DNA from: Otis tarda
Lineage: Eukaryota; Chordata; Aves; Otidiformes; Otididae
Direction of reading: 5' to 3'
Length of the DNA stretch: 64,000 nucleotides
Assembly: GCA_026413225.1 (NCBI GenBank)
Contig: CM048552.1
Span: 83,243,001-83,307,000 of the forward strand
In this document: one piece after another, positions 46,403-59,348 of the stretch
Position numbering within the stretch: the first letter of the stretch is position 1
How the letters are laid out: every line of letters starts with the position of its first letter
Program-made: the position numbers and the translations under genes
Notes under the pieces: generated by a model
What the model saw: the letters and a program-made list of their open reading frames with translations, nothing else
Databases searched by the model: none
What the model was told of the DNA's origin: nothing

Positions 46403-46751
46403 TGTGGGGTAACGTTAGCAGGGCTGCATGTATGCAGGAGGGGCAGTCTGCAGTGATTCACGCGCTAGGCGCGGATAGGTCCATGGGCGCAGGGGGCAGG
46501 TGCGTCCACGTACGTGGTGGGCACGGATAAGTCCATGGGTGCAGGTGCAGGTGCGTGGCGGGCATGGATGGGTCCATGGGTGCAGGGGGGCGGGTGTGTT
46601 CGTGTGCGCAGCGGGTGTACGGGTATTTAACCCTTTGTTGCGCAGCATTAAATTGAAGGCTTGGCTTGACGGTATCCGTGTGATGCCCTGCTTTCCCCGG
46701 AGCGGGGCTCCGGTGCGTGCGGGGTAGGTTAGCTGGCAAGAGAAGCCTGCA
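46403..46751 (+). repeat. 3' LTR of provirus
   Basis: Same 349-bp length as the 5' LTR, with T instead of C at 46597 and 46603. Followed by the target duplication GAAGC. Confidence 0.95.
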
Positions 46752-46756
46752 GAAGC

Positions 46757-47570
46757 AAAGTGTTTATTCTCCTGTGTTAGCAAGCTGCATGAGTTTATAG
46801 CACAACCAGATGAGTGAGTGTGAAGGAACAATGAGGGAAGAGAAATAAATACATGCAGGTGGCTGGAAAGGGAGTGAGACCTCCCTAACTAAGTGAGTTA
46901 GTGCTTTGACTCACACATATCACAGAACCATACCCTGCAGCTCTGGTTATACGTTCTAGGTAGTGCTCCTTATGTAAGCGTCAACAGTTCTCCACCCTCA
47001 CCATCATCCTCACTGCATGGCCATGCTCTTGTGTCATAAGCACTACTTATTTTCCAGCCTGACTCAAATCAGGGAACCAAAACTGCTGAAACAGGGCAAC
47101 AGTTCTTTTTCCAGCTACCTCACTTCTGTTTTCATCTGCAGCATCACGTGGCCAAGTACACAGCAAAGCCAGTTCACTGGGGAGAACACTATGGAAGTGC
47201 AAATAAGAGGAAGATTATGCTGGGGCTCTATATCCAGCACTTCCAGAGACCCAAGGGCCTAGAAGCTCTATCCACTCCTGCAGAACTGATTTCTAACGTT
47301 TTAATGAGACCACAGTCCTGACAGTGTCAGAGACTCACAAAATCATCCCACAGAAGGCAAGATCCTATGGCTATCACCAACAAAATTAAGCAAGGAAATC
47401 TATGCTAAAGGTACACATTCAAGCCTACTGAAGTTTACCAAACTGGAACAACTGAAGTTACACATTAATGTAACTAGGAAATGATGGGAAGAATTTTTTG
47501 GATCAACTGCCTGTTTTACACAAACTGAATGTATTACAAGTACACAAAGAAATTGATCACAATATTTCAA
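46757..47570. other. Intergenic DNA right of provirus
   Basis: No gene or repeat family is recognised. Confidence 0.45.
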
Positions 47571-47782
47571 AGTATTACAGAGTCATCTAAGTCACAGGGT
47601 CCTTTGGAGGCCTCTAGTGCAGCCTCCTGCTCAAAGCAGGTCCAGTTAGAGTAGTTTTCTCAGGATCACATCCAGTCAAGTTTTCAATAACTCCAAGGAT
47701 GGACACTCCACAAACTTTTAGGTCATCTATTTATTATTATCTTCATGTTAAAACATTGTTTACTTTTTATGAAGCTGGAATT
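47571..47782 (-). mobile_element. CR1: Old CR1 3' fragment
   Basis: Contains CTCCTGCTCAAAGCAGGTCC, TCAGGATCACATCCAGTCAA and ACTCCAAGGATGGACACTCC, the diverged 3' region of an older CR1 subfamily on the minus strand, directly next to a younger CR1. Confidence 0.8.
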
Positions 47783-48980
47783 TCATAGAACCATAGAATA
47801 GTTTGGGTTGGAAGGGATCTTCAGAGGTCATCTAGTCCAATCTCCCCTTCAAGGAGCAGGGACATCTTCAACTAGATCAAGTTGCTCAGAGCCCCGGCCA
47901 ATCTGGCCTTGAATGTTTCCAGGGGTGGAGCATCTACCACCTCTCTGGGCAACCTGTTCCAGTGTTCTACCACCTCATTGTAAATAATTTCTTCCTTGCG
48001 TCTAATCTAAATCTACCCTCTTTTAGTTTAAAATCATTACCCCTTGTCCTATCACAACAGGCTCTCCTGAAAAGTTTGTCTCCATCTTTCTTATAAGCCC
48101 CCTTTAAGTATTGAAAGGCCACAATAAGGTCTCCTGGAAGCCCTCCCTTCTCCAGGCTGAACAGCCCCAACTCTCTCAGCCTGTCCTCATAGGACAGGTG
48201 CTCAAGCCCTCTGATCATCTTTGCAGCCCTCCTCTGGACTTGGAGCAACTCCAACAGGTCCATGTCCTTCTTATGTTGGAGCACCAGAGCTGGACACAGT
48301 ACTCCAGGTGAAGTCCCGTGAGAGCAGAGTAGAGGGGAAGAATCATCTCCCTTGACCTGCTGTCCATGCTTCTTTTGATGCAGCCCAGGATGTGGTTGGC
48401 ATTCTGGGCTGCAAGGGCACATTGCCAGCTCATGCTGAGCTTCTCATCAATCAACACCCCCACGTCCTTCTCAGGGCTGCTCTCAATCCATTCTCTGCCC
48501 AGCCTGTATTTGTGCCTGGGATTGCCCAGACCCACACACAGGACCTTGCATTTGGCCTTGCTGAACTTCATGAGGTTCTCACGGGCCCACCTCTCCCACC
48601 TGCCTCTGGATGGCATCCCTTCCCTCCAGCATGTCAACAGCACCACACATCTTGGTGTCATCGGCGAACTTGCTGAGGGTGCACTCAATCCCACTGTCCA
48701 TGTCATCGACAAAGATGTTAAACAGGGTTGGTCCCAATACCAATCCCTGAGGAACACCATTCATCACTGATCTCCATTTGGAATTCAAGCCATTGACAAC
48801 AATGCTTTGAGTGTGGCCATCCAGCCAATTCCTTATCCACCAAGTGGTCCATCTGTCAAATCCATGTCTCTCCAGTTTAGAGACAAGGATGTCATGCACA
48901 ACAGCGTTAAATGCTTTGCACAAATCCAGGTAGATTACATCAGTTGCTCTTCCCTTATCCACCAATGCAAACATCTCCCA
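47783..48980 (-). mobile_element. CR1: CR1 LINE, 5'-truncated, RT to 3' end
   Basis: On the minus strand it runs from [18 protein letters not shown] through [23 protein letters not shown] and the RT tail to the 3' end (CCATAGAATAGTTTGGGTTG at 47791). Frameshifts occur near 48250 and 48600. Catalytic FADD is kept. Confidence 0.94.
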
Positions 48981-51370
48981 TGTTGCAACTTGTGTCCATT
49001 GCTTGTTGTCCTTCAGCTGTGCACCGTTGAGAAGAGTCCAACTCTGCCTTCTCCACTCCTTCCTATTACCTAGTTTTAGACAGCCTTCTCAAATCTGAGC
49101 AAACCCAGATCTCAAAGACTCTCCCTGTACATCATGTGCTTCCGTCCTCTATCCCTCCGCTAGGCTCACTCCAGTAAAATCAAAAAGCTCCTTGTCCATA
49201 CCAAGCATTTATTCAACACACATTACAGGATAACTTTCTCCCAAAACATTTTGTGCCAACCAGCTATAACTGCATAGCAGAGCACAAAGTGTTCCTGCAG
49301 CCTTAACTTCTGCTCTCAGCCAGACCCAGCAAGCTGTGCAGGAAGCCCTTGCTGGGAACTGAGACGTGACCCAGTAGGCCACACCAGCTCCACCCATGTT
49401 GCAGCATACCTATCTCAGACACCCAAAGCCATACAGGAACAAGGTCCTGAACCATAACTGCGCATCTCTGCAACACCTTTACCATAAACTACACTGCTCC
49501 ATTCAGTGTGGTTTTTGCACATTTTTGGTTTGATGAGGTTTGGTGGTTTCCTCAACAACAAAGTCAAGTAGACCAAAGTCAACCCTGATCCCTCTATCCC
49601 CCATCTCGCCCCCCACCCCAAGGATTACCACAGCAGGTCCTCCTTTGCATGCAGGCAGCTGCTGCCTGCCGCTCCAGGCTCTCTGCTGCGCAGCCAACCA
49701 GTCCCACTTTCTACACACATCCCGTGCTTCAGGAGGGGAGCTCCAGGATTTGGGGCTGGAAACAGCAGAGATGGGTACAAGTCTCCCTCCTCCTACATAA
49801 CGGGCTGCAGGAGGAATTGCTAAAAGCAGGAGCAAGCCCCACAAGCAGGCTGCAGGCAAGGGCAGTTCCTGGGCTGGGGAGGGGAAATGCAGTGCATGGT
49901 GTCCCTCATACAACAGGAAAAGCTTTGCTTCCCAAATTAAAAACAGTCCCTCTGCAGAGGACTCAGACGTCTGGACAGATACCTTCGGTTGGATCAGATC
50001 ACAGTCATTATAACATCATATTTATCGTGCAGATTTTGAGATACCACAGACTTTTCTTTATAGTTTCAGTAACTTCTGACAGACGTGTGAGCTGACACCT
50101 TGTCCTGAGCCGAAGCTTTACCCAGCCTGCAGGTTGTGGTCATCATGACCATGGGTTCCCAGGAGTGCGTAATACACAAGGACATGGAGGCTTTTATCCT
50201 CTACATTTTTCTGCTTTATTGCACATTACCACAAATACCACACAAATCACCACTAGCAAGTATACCTATGGTTAATAAAGTGAATATATATATATCACGC
50301 TATTATTGCAAATTAATACCAATAATCAATAATACAGTATTGATCAATAGTGTAGCAACAATCAATTTTATAGCAACAATCAATATTACAGCAACAATTA
50401 GTAACAACTGTGCTTCAAGAAAGATGCAGTGCATACTGCTGGAATTGAGAGCTACCTTCATGGCCAAGCTCTGAATACCAGCTCCTCAAAATCTCTTTGA
50501 AGCTCTATCTTCACAGTGGCAGAAAATAACATTTTGCCTCATGCATACTCCCCAATGTAATTGGAAAGTGACATTTACAGTGGCAATTCCACAGTTCTTT
50601 GGTACTGGAAATGTATTATAGGTTCACGCCTCATTAAGAAATATTGTGTCAGAACTTCTCAGAAATGACCCAAAAATTGCAGCAGCAAAGTTTGAGATTG
50701 CCAGGGTAAAAGGCACAGGCACTGTGTTTCAAAATGTTTTATAAAGTGTACAGTATTGGCATTTACTGTCAACAGTGACAGTATGTTCTTTGTAGCTTTA
50801 TACATGGAAACTTTTGCTCTAGTTTTAAAACTTGGCTGATGCTCATTCAGGATGGGAAGTGTCAGCAGCTCCCTCCATGCTGGGGATTGCTGGCACTCAA
50901 AAGTCTCGTGAAACACATAGGGGAGCAAGCCCCACATCTCTTCATTGCAGATCAGCCTTTCCCCAACCACTGTCCAGAATATAGCATCTTCTGGCAGAGT
51001 CTTCTGCTGCTTCAGGGAGGCTTTTCAAAGCTGATGGCTTCTAGTTTAGTGCAGAGTGCAAGATGTTACAAAAGAGGAAAACTCTCAAAGCCATGTGCAT
51101 CTTCAAAGAAGAAGCCAGCACAGAGTGTGGTTTGGAGCAAATGTAGTTGTGAACATCAGGATTTTAGAAGAGATTGAGCAGCTCTGCAGGTGATGAAGAC
51201 ATGGGTCACTTGCACTAGGAGCTGGCTTGTCCCTTCTGATTCCTGGCAGAAAATGACATCATTCACTACCACTGGCACTTAGAAATCTGTGCAGAAATGA
51301 ATACGGCTCTAAACTCCTCCTGTCCTAGACAAGCTGGCCTCCTATCAGGAGGAAGGCTGTTATAGGATCT
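48981..51370. other. Intergenic DNA
   Basis: Holds a run of degenerate short repeats on a TAGCAACAATCAAT theme at about 50300-50410 with (TA)n at 50287. Open frames at 49503-49913 (-) and 49649-50095 (+) show no family signature, so no gene is called. Confidence 0.45.
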
Positions 51371-51938
51371 TGTCGTGGTTTAACCCTAGTAGGCAACTAA
51401 GCACCCCAAAGCCGCTTGCTCACTCCTTGGTGAGGAGGGTAAAAGCGAGAAAAATCGTGGGTTGAGACAAAGACAGTTTAATAGGTAAAGCAAAAGCCAC
51501 AGCACAAGCAAAGCAAAACAAGGAATTCATTCACTACTTCCCATCAGCAGGCAGGTGTTCAGCCATCTCCAGGAAAGCAGGGCTCCATCACATGTAACGG
51601 TTACTCAGGAAGACAAATGCCATCACTCCAAATGTCCCCCCTCCCCTTCCTTCTTCTTCCCTCAGCTTTATATTGCTGAGCATGACATCATATGGTATGG
51701 AACATCCCTTTGGTCAGTTGGGGTCACCTGTCCCAGCTGTTTCCCCTCCCAACTTCTTGTGCACCCCCAGCCTGGTGGGGTCGAGTGAGAGGCAGAAAAG
51801 GCCTTGACTCTGTGTAAGTACTGCTCAACAACAATGAAGATATCTCTGTATTATCAACATTATTTTTGGCACAAATCCAAAACATAGCCACATACTAGCT
51901 GCTATGAAGGAAACCAACTCTATCCCAGCCAAAACCAG
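51371..51938 (-). mobile_element. ERVL-type solo LTR
   Basis: Plus-strand text starts TGTCGTGGTTTAACCC and ends TCTATCCCAGCCAAAACCAG; inside are GACAGTTTAATAGGTAAAGC, GCTTTATATTGCTGAGCATG and CCCAACTTCTTGTGCACCCC. This is the widespread avian ERVL LTR in minus orientation. No internal retroviral sequence adjoins, so it is a solo LTR. The flanking target duplication is not obvious. Confidence 0.88.
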
Positions 51939-52891
51939 CTCAGATGCTGACAAAAGGGGAGCCTGTTTTTGTTTTCTTACCCTATTATGTCTCTGTGCAA
52001 GCACAAATGGACAATGTCTGCTGCTCTCGGGGTGCTTTCAAGGACCAAAAGGGGTGCAGTGAGGGGTACTCTGTTTGGTGTCCTCCTCTAGTTCTTTATT
52101 TTTAACCCTCTGGTCCTTGCCCTCACATTGTTTTTTTCCTTTTCTGCAACCAATTGTTTTCTCTCCATGTTCTCTTTTTTTTTTTTTCTTGCTGCCACAC
52201 TATTTTTGAAGCAGGAGGCAGCATTAATTTTTGTTAGAGATGGAAACACACCACCTCTATGGATGGAATTAAACAGTAGAGATAGTGGCTAGGAAATTAA
52301 GAAGGACTGGACCCCCGCACTTTCTGCAGTTCAGTAGGTGGGATATGCCGAGTGCTACAGTGGCAGGAGCATGCACTCCTGCTCCTAGAGTGCTCATTTC
52401 CTGGTACCTACCATCCTCCCTGCACGAGCAGAAGCAGAAGCAGGAGAGCTACCGTCACCACCACAACCTCACTACAACCACAGGAACTGCTGTGCTAGGG
52501 CCACAACCCATGCCTCTATCCCCATCTGCACCTTCACAGTGATCTCCCCACTGCACCACCCAGTGGGAGTCATGGACCACAACACCACACTACCACCTTC
52601 GCCCACCTGTCACCTACACAGTGGAGAGATGCTGCCTCTTTCCATCATACCCCATGGCACATCCCACAAACACCGGCACTGAAAGAAGGAAGGACAAAGG
52701 AGAGTCCCCTCTACACTGCTCCACACTGCCCTGTGCCTTGCTCTTCTTGATCCTGTCCTCCTCCATGTTTTTTTTTTCTTAGTTAAGAAAACAGGTAACA
52801 AAAAAGAGTATTATTCTATCCTTACAATGAAGAGATACTGTTTTGCATTAGGCAGTTGACTGGTAAATATTTCTCATTCCTCTCATAGACC

Positions 52892-53135
52892 TTACAGCGC
52901 AGTATTTGTCTCAGCAATTTTTCTTCTGCAGACCATGAAGACACATGTGATGCAGTTGGCTCCACAGGCGGCAGAGGAGATGATAGAGAAAAGACTGGTG
53001 TTAACTCCAGGCTCACTGGAGAACAGTTCTTCAGACTGCACTGCGTAGATGTTCCTAGGCATCTGAGTAGTGCCACATTTAAAGAAATCATCCATATTCC
53101 AGTATAGTTTGCTTTCCACTTCATTCTCTGAGGGT
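52892..53135 (-). CDS. Possible terminal exon of an unknown membrane protein
   Basis: On the minus strand a caaattag acceptor is followed by an open frame of about 80 codons ending in TAA at 52892. It includes KLYWNMDDFFKCG, IYAVQSEELFSSEPG, a hydrophobic Cys-rich stretch SIISSAACGANCITCVFMVC and then RRK, resembling a membrane helix with stop-transfer. I recognise no family and see no upstream exon. It may be chance. Confidence 0.2.
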
Positions 53136-54501
53136 CTAATTTGGTAGGTGAGAAAGAGATGGAAGAACAGTTTGTTGTCATTTACTTATATTTCTTACTT
53201 GCTGTCTAACATAGTCTCTTGGATTGCTTTAGAATACTCAAAAAAAATAAGGACAAGAATTTAATTAAAGACAGGAAATTAAAATTAGGTAAATGTTTAA
53301 CTTCCCTAGACAAGAACTTCAAATATCATTAAACAGCATTTTTATATTAAGAGAGAAAAAATTAATCAAATGACTTGCAGACTGTGAGATTGCAGTCCTT
53401 CAATAAAAATCTACTTTGAGCAGCTTGTTCTACAGTTTCCTTTTCATTCAGACATCTGTTCATTGACATTTATTTCATGACAGGAAGGATGACACACAAG
53501 ACTGGGTCTTCTCCTTTTTTTCTCCGGCCCATAGATTTCCTATGTAGCCATGAAGACTGTAGCATCCTACACATTGATTCTCACCCATAAAATGAGGATA
53601 ACAATCATTTCTCTCTTTGGCCTTATGCAGACCTTTTCTATTTAGACTGCAAGATCTTCCTGGCAGAGATATCTGTTGCTCTAAGTATTTACCATACAGA
53701 ATCTTGCCTAGGACCTCAGTGTGAAAGAAACAGATATTGTAGTTTTACAGCTATGCCTAGTTTCCAGACCACCAGCAGCATTTTTTCCCTACCTCATCAG
53801 CCACTCTTATTGAACACAAGTACTTTAAATGGAAGTAGGTCAAACAGTACTCATATATGCCACGCACAATGATTATTTTTCCCCATCTCACTGTGATTTT
53901 GAATATGTATGTAATAAGGATTACTTTCAGTTCTGTAATATGCCTAATCCATTACCAGACCTAATTTTGTTGCTGAAATATTTAACATTAATACTAATTT
54001 AATATTCTCTGGGATGAAAGAAGAGAGCACTGACACAGCAGAATTTTCAGGCTACCCTGGATTATTTAGGTGATCAAGGATTTCAACAGATAGTGAAGAA
54101 ATGCAGATGCCTATACAAGACGTGAATTGACCTTATAATGACAAGTGACATTTTACGTAAAAAAACCCGAAGTTAATGCACTATTTATTGCACATGGAAA
54201 AAAATTCATATGGTTCTAAATGATAAATATATTAATACAAGAAAAGGACTTCGCTGCCAGACGGACATTTCAGTGACAATGTACTGCCAATGTAGATCTG
54301 CTGTCAAAACTGCAAGCAGGCTTATAGGACACATAAAAAATACGGTGAAGGATAGCACTGACAATATTACAATGCTCATATAAATTAATGCCATATTGGT
54401 TTCCTTTTTAGCACATGCTCATCATATCATGAGATGATCTGATCTCTCTGCAGACCCATTAGCCCGTGCAGTCTCTTACTGCACTTCTGTATACAACATC
54501 C

Positions 54502-54547
54502 TTGGTCCACCAAATGGGGACAGCTTTGGTCCACCAAATGGGGACAG
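54502..54547. repeat. 24-bp tandem duplication
   Basis: TTGGTCCACCAAATGGGGAC(AG) occurs at 54502 and again at 54526. TTGGTCCACCAA is itself nearly palindromic. Confidence 0.85.
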
Positions 54548-57500
54548 CACTTCTTGCTACAGTACCTTCCAGCACTACAGCAGGCAATGCTGGGAAGAAA
54601 AGCTGTTAAATTGATAGAGACTAGGAAAATAAACCCTTTTGAGCACACCAAATGTTATTCATGACTTTGATGGACAGTGCTCAGCTCCACTGGCTGCAGC
54701 TGTGAGACAACTGCACAGGATGACGAACAGGAAACCAAGTCGAGTAGCTCTGTCAAGCCCTCGCCAGGATGACTCACCACTTCAAAAGTCGCAGGTGAAC
54801 ACTGCGTGCACTTCTTTCTTCTCTGCTTTGGTTAAGTATGGACCTATCAGTAGAAGCAATGGAGGTCTCTGGCTGATGATGTAGCTGCATTTCAGTTCTG
54901 GCCTCTAAGAGCTTCCTGGTGCAGATGAACAGCCTGCAGACATTTTGGGGAGAAACTTCTGATGCCTGCTACTCGTACAGGGGACATGATGACACCAAAT
55001 TCAACTGGCAAAATCTACGATTGGACTTTTTTGAAACCTTTTTTGATTTGTGGCTGTGAAGGCTTCAAACGGTGAGTGACTTTTCAAGGTGTTAAACATG
55101 ATATTTGCTCTACGGTGAATCACATATTATCTATGAAGAAATTCTACATGTTCCTGGAAGATAACATTTACAGGAAGTACAGCTACTAAGTGTAATTGAT
55201 GGCCAGACCATCAGGTTCTGTAGATAAAGTCAAATAAGCTTCTTTATATCATATGAGGTTTCCACCCTAATCTCCCTGTCATGCTTATTTTTGTATTTTT
55301 ATCTGTTTTATTCAGATAAATTAACTAGTGTTAATTGTTTTCATGTAATTATAATGCTATGGTGGTTTCTCTTCCGTACTCCAACCCTCTCTACTTATTT
55401 CTATCCTCCCCCAGGTCATTTTCAGTGTTAAGACTGTCAGTTCTTGAAGATGGGTGCTACGTCTTCTACTGCATAATAACAACACACAAGTGCTATAAAC
55501 AAGTAAATAACAATCCTAGTGAATACCAGCCTCACCAAAAATACAAACATAGCTGATAACATAGCTGGGTTCCTTTCTCTTGTGCCTCCTATTCCAAAAC
55601 ATTCAAAAATAATGTTTTGCAAGACTTCTGCAGCTGAATGACTGAGCTTTTTGGTTGTTGACATATGTTGACATTTGTTGTCTGACATATGCAGCATTCT
55701 CAATCCAGCACTTCATAAAATGCTTAGTACTTCTCAAATACTAACTTAACTTTGGCAGTAAATACAATCTGCTATTACCTCCGTTAAATGCTTTCTTAAA
55801 GGAGACTAACTTTCTTAAAGGAGACTAACTTTTTTAATGTTCAAAACCACTACGCACACATGATGTCCCGTAAGCCGTTCAACACTATTTCTGCTACATT
55901 CATCCTTCATCTTTTTGTTTCATTTTATTGTCTAAAACTTGAATATTTCCCATATTATTTTTACTCATCTGATTAGTTTCATGTTACACAACAGAAATGA
56001 CTGCAACTTAAAGGTAAGCAAATTGCATTTGTCTTTCCAGTCTAATGATTTCACATTGGGAATTGCAGGAACCTCTCAATATCATCCTGAAAATATATAA
56101 CCTCAAAAAGTAATAGTGCAGCACTAGAATAGTAAAAAAAAAAATATAACTATTAAGAAAGAAATGTATTTTTTGTTTAGCTGAATCAGGACTAATGAAA
56201 AATAAACCTCAGGAATAGTGAGCAAAAAGCAAATCTTTCAGTACCATCCTCCTACTTATTTACTGGCAGGATACCTATGGTATAGAGGCATACTGAGATC
56301 ACGAGGCTTTGAGAGAGTACAATCAAAACATTACAAATAAGCCTTGCTTTTGCTGCATGAGAGGTACTTATCAATGGATCAGTGAAGAGTTACTGACTTT
56401 AAAAAAATTAAAAGGAAACACATTATTCATTCAGTTCCTCTTCTAATAAATGGATTGGCCCAGTTCAGTGGGACGTTAAGAAACTAACACTTTTCTGATA
56501 TATGTAGACTTTACGAGAGCTTCCAAAGCACCCCAAAATACCAGAAAGGTCTTGTTTGGCGTACAAATGCCTCAAGGTCTGACTAAATGTTTTGAACTCA
56601 CTAATAGTTCTAATAGTTCTTCCATTGACTGGGGAGGTCAATAGAGATGAATTGACAAAGTCAACCAAGAGCAGGGTAAATTAGTCCACCCCAGTCTGTG
56701 CAATCACAGCGAGATTGCTACTAGTGTGGGAGCTTTTCCAGTGGCAGTGGAACTCAGGTGCCTCTGGAGTACATTGCTGTGACCCCAGCAGAGAATTTTC
56801 CTGCATATATCCTCTACCTCTACATTCTGACATGCAGTGATTTCTCCTTGCATAACGTGAACGCAATTCTTCAGAAAAGTTAGAAGTAGCATGTTAGTGA
56901 GTGATAAAAGGTAATCACAGATTATTTGCGGTAACACTGAGCAGGGGGTGTCATCACAGAATCCAACTGTAACTTTTTGAGTCAATCCCATGAGACTCCT
57001 AGTATTGCAGTGGCCATTTTTTCCCCCAGAGAATACAATTTCTTCTGGAAAATGCCATGCTTTTACTTAGAATGTTTACATTGTCCCTCTAGATCGTGTC
57101 AATATTTTAAAGTCATTTTCCAGAAATTCAGTTTGGAGGGTATTTTTGTATTTTGCCTTTTTCCTTTAAGAAATTCCTATCTTCTTTTTCAATCTTCATT
57201 TTGCAAAACATGGGAACATTTCATGAAACCAAATACACAGATGAAAAAAAAAATAAATGTATGGCCCTTGCAGTTTCTTATGGGAGACATTTTTTCCCTT
57301 CAAAAATAAACATTTCCCTTTTCCTAACAGCTGTCCTCAGCACCCCAACAGCCTCCAGGGATGTCTGTGGGAGTTACCTGTGCAGAGGAATTTGCAGACT
57401 TACCTTCGCAGAGGCCAATATGCCTCAAGCTGGTAAGACAAAAGAAAGGACAGCGAACAGCTGAGTGTGGGGCGGACAAGTGTCCCTTTTGCACTCAGTC

Positions 57501-59002
57501 TGTACACTGCATTCTGCTCAAGTATGAGGATGAACTCTCCTCTCCAAGATCAGCCTGAACACTCGGTGCAAATGCTCAACTAGTCCATTGGTAGCTCAGC
57601 AGCAGCCATCCCTCACTGAAGCGTTAAGCTGAGGTGGAGAGAGCCTGGCAAATAATACGTCCTCGATCACAGCAGCAGGCTGCTCACTCTTCAGTCTGAA
57701 GGTGTCTTAGCCAAACTGATCAGGGAAAGTAGCGGTCGAATGTCTCAGTTATAAGCATCTGGGGTTAATAACTATAGCAGTTTTGGAGCATCAGGGGCTT
57801 CACAACCGAGTATGCTACAGGTTCTCGGGTTTTTTGGTCAGCCTGGAGAATGGCCTGCAACTGCCAAAAGTATCTTATGTATTAGTGGGTGAGTAAGTGT
57901 GAAAAGAGTACCCATGAATGCTCTGCGGTTATAAACCACAGTAAGTTATTTTTGACCTCGGTGACAGGTAGGACTGAATGGCAAGAGAGCGAACCACTTC
58001 TTCAGACTGAATAAATTCAACCTGTTCTTAGAATAGAGAGAATTCCACTACCTCTTTGTATGCAAAATCTGCTCTATGTGAAACAGGTATTGAACCTCCT
58101 TGCTGCCCTAATTCTACACCCCACTCTCATTCTCTGCCCCTCTGGACTCAGGTCTCGCAAAACCTCTTGAAGTGTCTACTTGTGCTTGTGGACCCATCAC
58201 CTCTTCCATCTCCTATTGTCCTTCTCCTAGGAATCTTCAGTTCCCTAACTTCCCTGAAGCCACTGTGCTTTAAGCCTTCTTTGCACATATGTTTTGGATT
58301 TTCTTCACCCTTTTGCCTTTCTGTTTCTTCTCAAGTGTCATCCTGGGCCTGTCCAGCTCTCCCAGTCCATTGCTTAAATAAGCATCTGCTGCAGATAAAG
58401 GCTAAAATCAACTGCAAGTCAATTTATATTTATAGAAGTATTAAGTTTATATGGCTCTTTATTACCTGAAATACAAACAAAGATAATTTTCAGCAACTGA
58501 CTACTGCTCAAAATCCTTGACAATCAAAGGAATTGGAGACTGCAATGAAAGCATGAAGTGTAACCCTGCATTCTCGTGGTTTTCTATTTAAGGTTTTCTC
58601 TTCAGGTACAGATGCCCGTTTTGGATAAACTGTCACTGAATTCCTTGTCAGCCACACACCGACTTGAAAAGACAAGTTCCTCTGGATATTTGAACATGCA
58701 ATACAGCCAATATCTGTTGTAAGTAAAGCAGTTACTGTGCGCAACGGACAAGATGCAATGCTTGTACTGCCTGCCAGCCCTCCCAGTACGCACGGCCCTA
58801 TCTTACAAGCCATGCTACAACTTCTGCTACACCTTCATTCCCGCAGCTGGCACGTCAGAATCATCAGGCTTTATGCTGGGTGAGGCAAATCACTGACGGA
58901 GTTTTCCAAAGAGATCAAGTTTTAAGTAGTCAACAGCTAAATACAAAGGCAGCAACAGCCTTCTGCCTTTAAGTTGGGTCTCTCCCAAGTCACGAAATTT
59001 GC

Positions 59003-59010
59003 TGACGTCA
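59003..59010. promoter_or_regulatory. CRE palindrome TGACGTCA
   Basis: Exact consensus cAMP-response element at the 5' border of the CpG island, at a normal promoter-proximal distance from the start codon at 59282. Confidence 0.6.
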
Positions 59011-59281
59011 GAAAAATCCCAGCGAGACGTGGCGGGAGCCAAGTTCTTCTCCGACCATTTCCCAATTCCTTTTTCTATCGCACCGCGGTGCGGTTGGCAC
59101 CGCGCCCACGCCCTGTGACGATGCACCCGGCGGGTCCGGACCCTCCCCGCTGCCGGGGCCGGGGTCGGGAGAAGCGGATGGCGGCCGCCGGCCCCCGCGC
59201 GCCCCCACCTCCGCGGCCGGGCCCTCCGGCAGTTCCGGCCCCGTGATCGCCGCAGCCGGCGGGGCAAGCCGCTCCGCACCC

Positions 59282-59348
59282 ATGGGACGGCGAGGGGTCG
59301 ACGGCGACGGCGGCGGCTCCCCGGAGCGGGGGACGGGGACCGGCAAAG
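59282..59348 (+). CDS. Lectin 2 exon 1 (start codon, cytoplasmic tail)
   Basis: ATG at 59282 in the CpG island (+4 is G; -3 is not a purine). 22 codons plus one base, donor gtgaag. Phase 1 matches the TM exon. Low-complexity Gly/Asp/Arg tail. An upstream in-frame ATG is not seen. Confidence 0.65.

Larger units (their letters stand above)
41239..46751 (+). mobile_element. Defective alpharetrovirus-like endogenous provirus
   Basis: Two 349-bp LTRs (41239-41587, 46403-46751) flanked by the 5-bp duplication GAAGC (41234-41238, 46752-46756), a tRNA-Trp-type primer-binding site, and a purine tract before the 3' LTR. The 4.8-kb interior holds a frameshifted gag, no recognisable protease or reverse transcriptase, then two successive modules of integrase and env remnants. 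The LTRs differ only at 41433/46597 and 41439/46603, both CpG to TpG. The interior is far more decayed than the LTRs. Confidence 0.92.
51939..58980. other. Large intergenic region
   Basis: Seven kilobases without a convincing gene. It contains a C-rich stretch (52280-52620), a possible minus-strand exon at 52892-53135, a 24-bp tandem duplication at 54502-54547, a 20-bp duplication near 55790-55829, and otherwise AT-rich DNA. No RNA gene is recognised. Confidence 0.45.

Noticed and set aside
49503-50095. Overlapping 136- and 148-codon frames on opposite strands
   Set aside because: No domain signature, no paired splice sites; both strands open only because of local composition.
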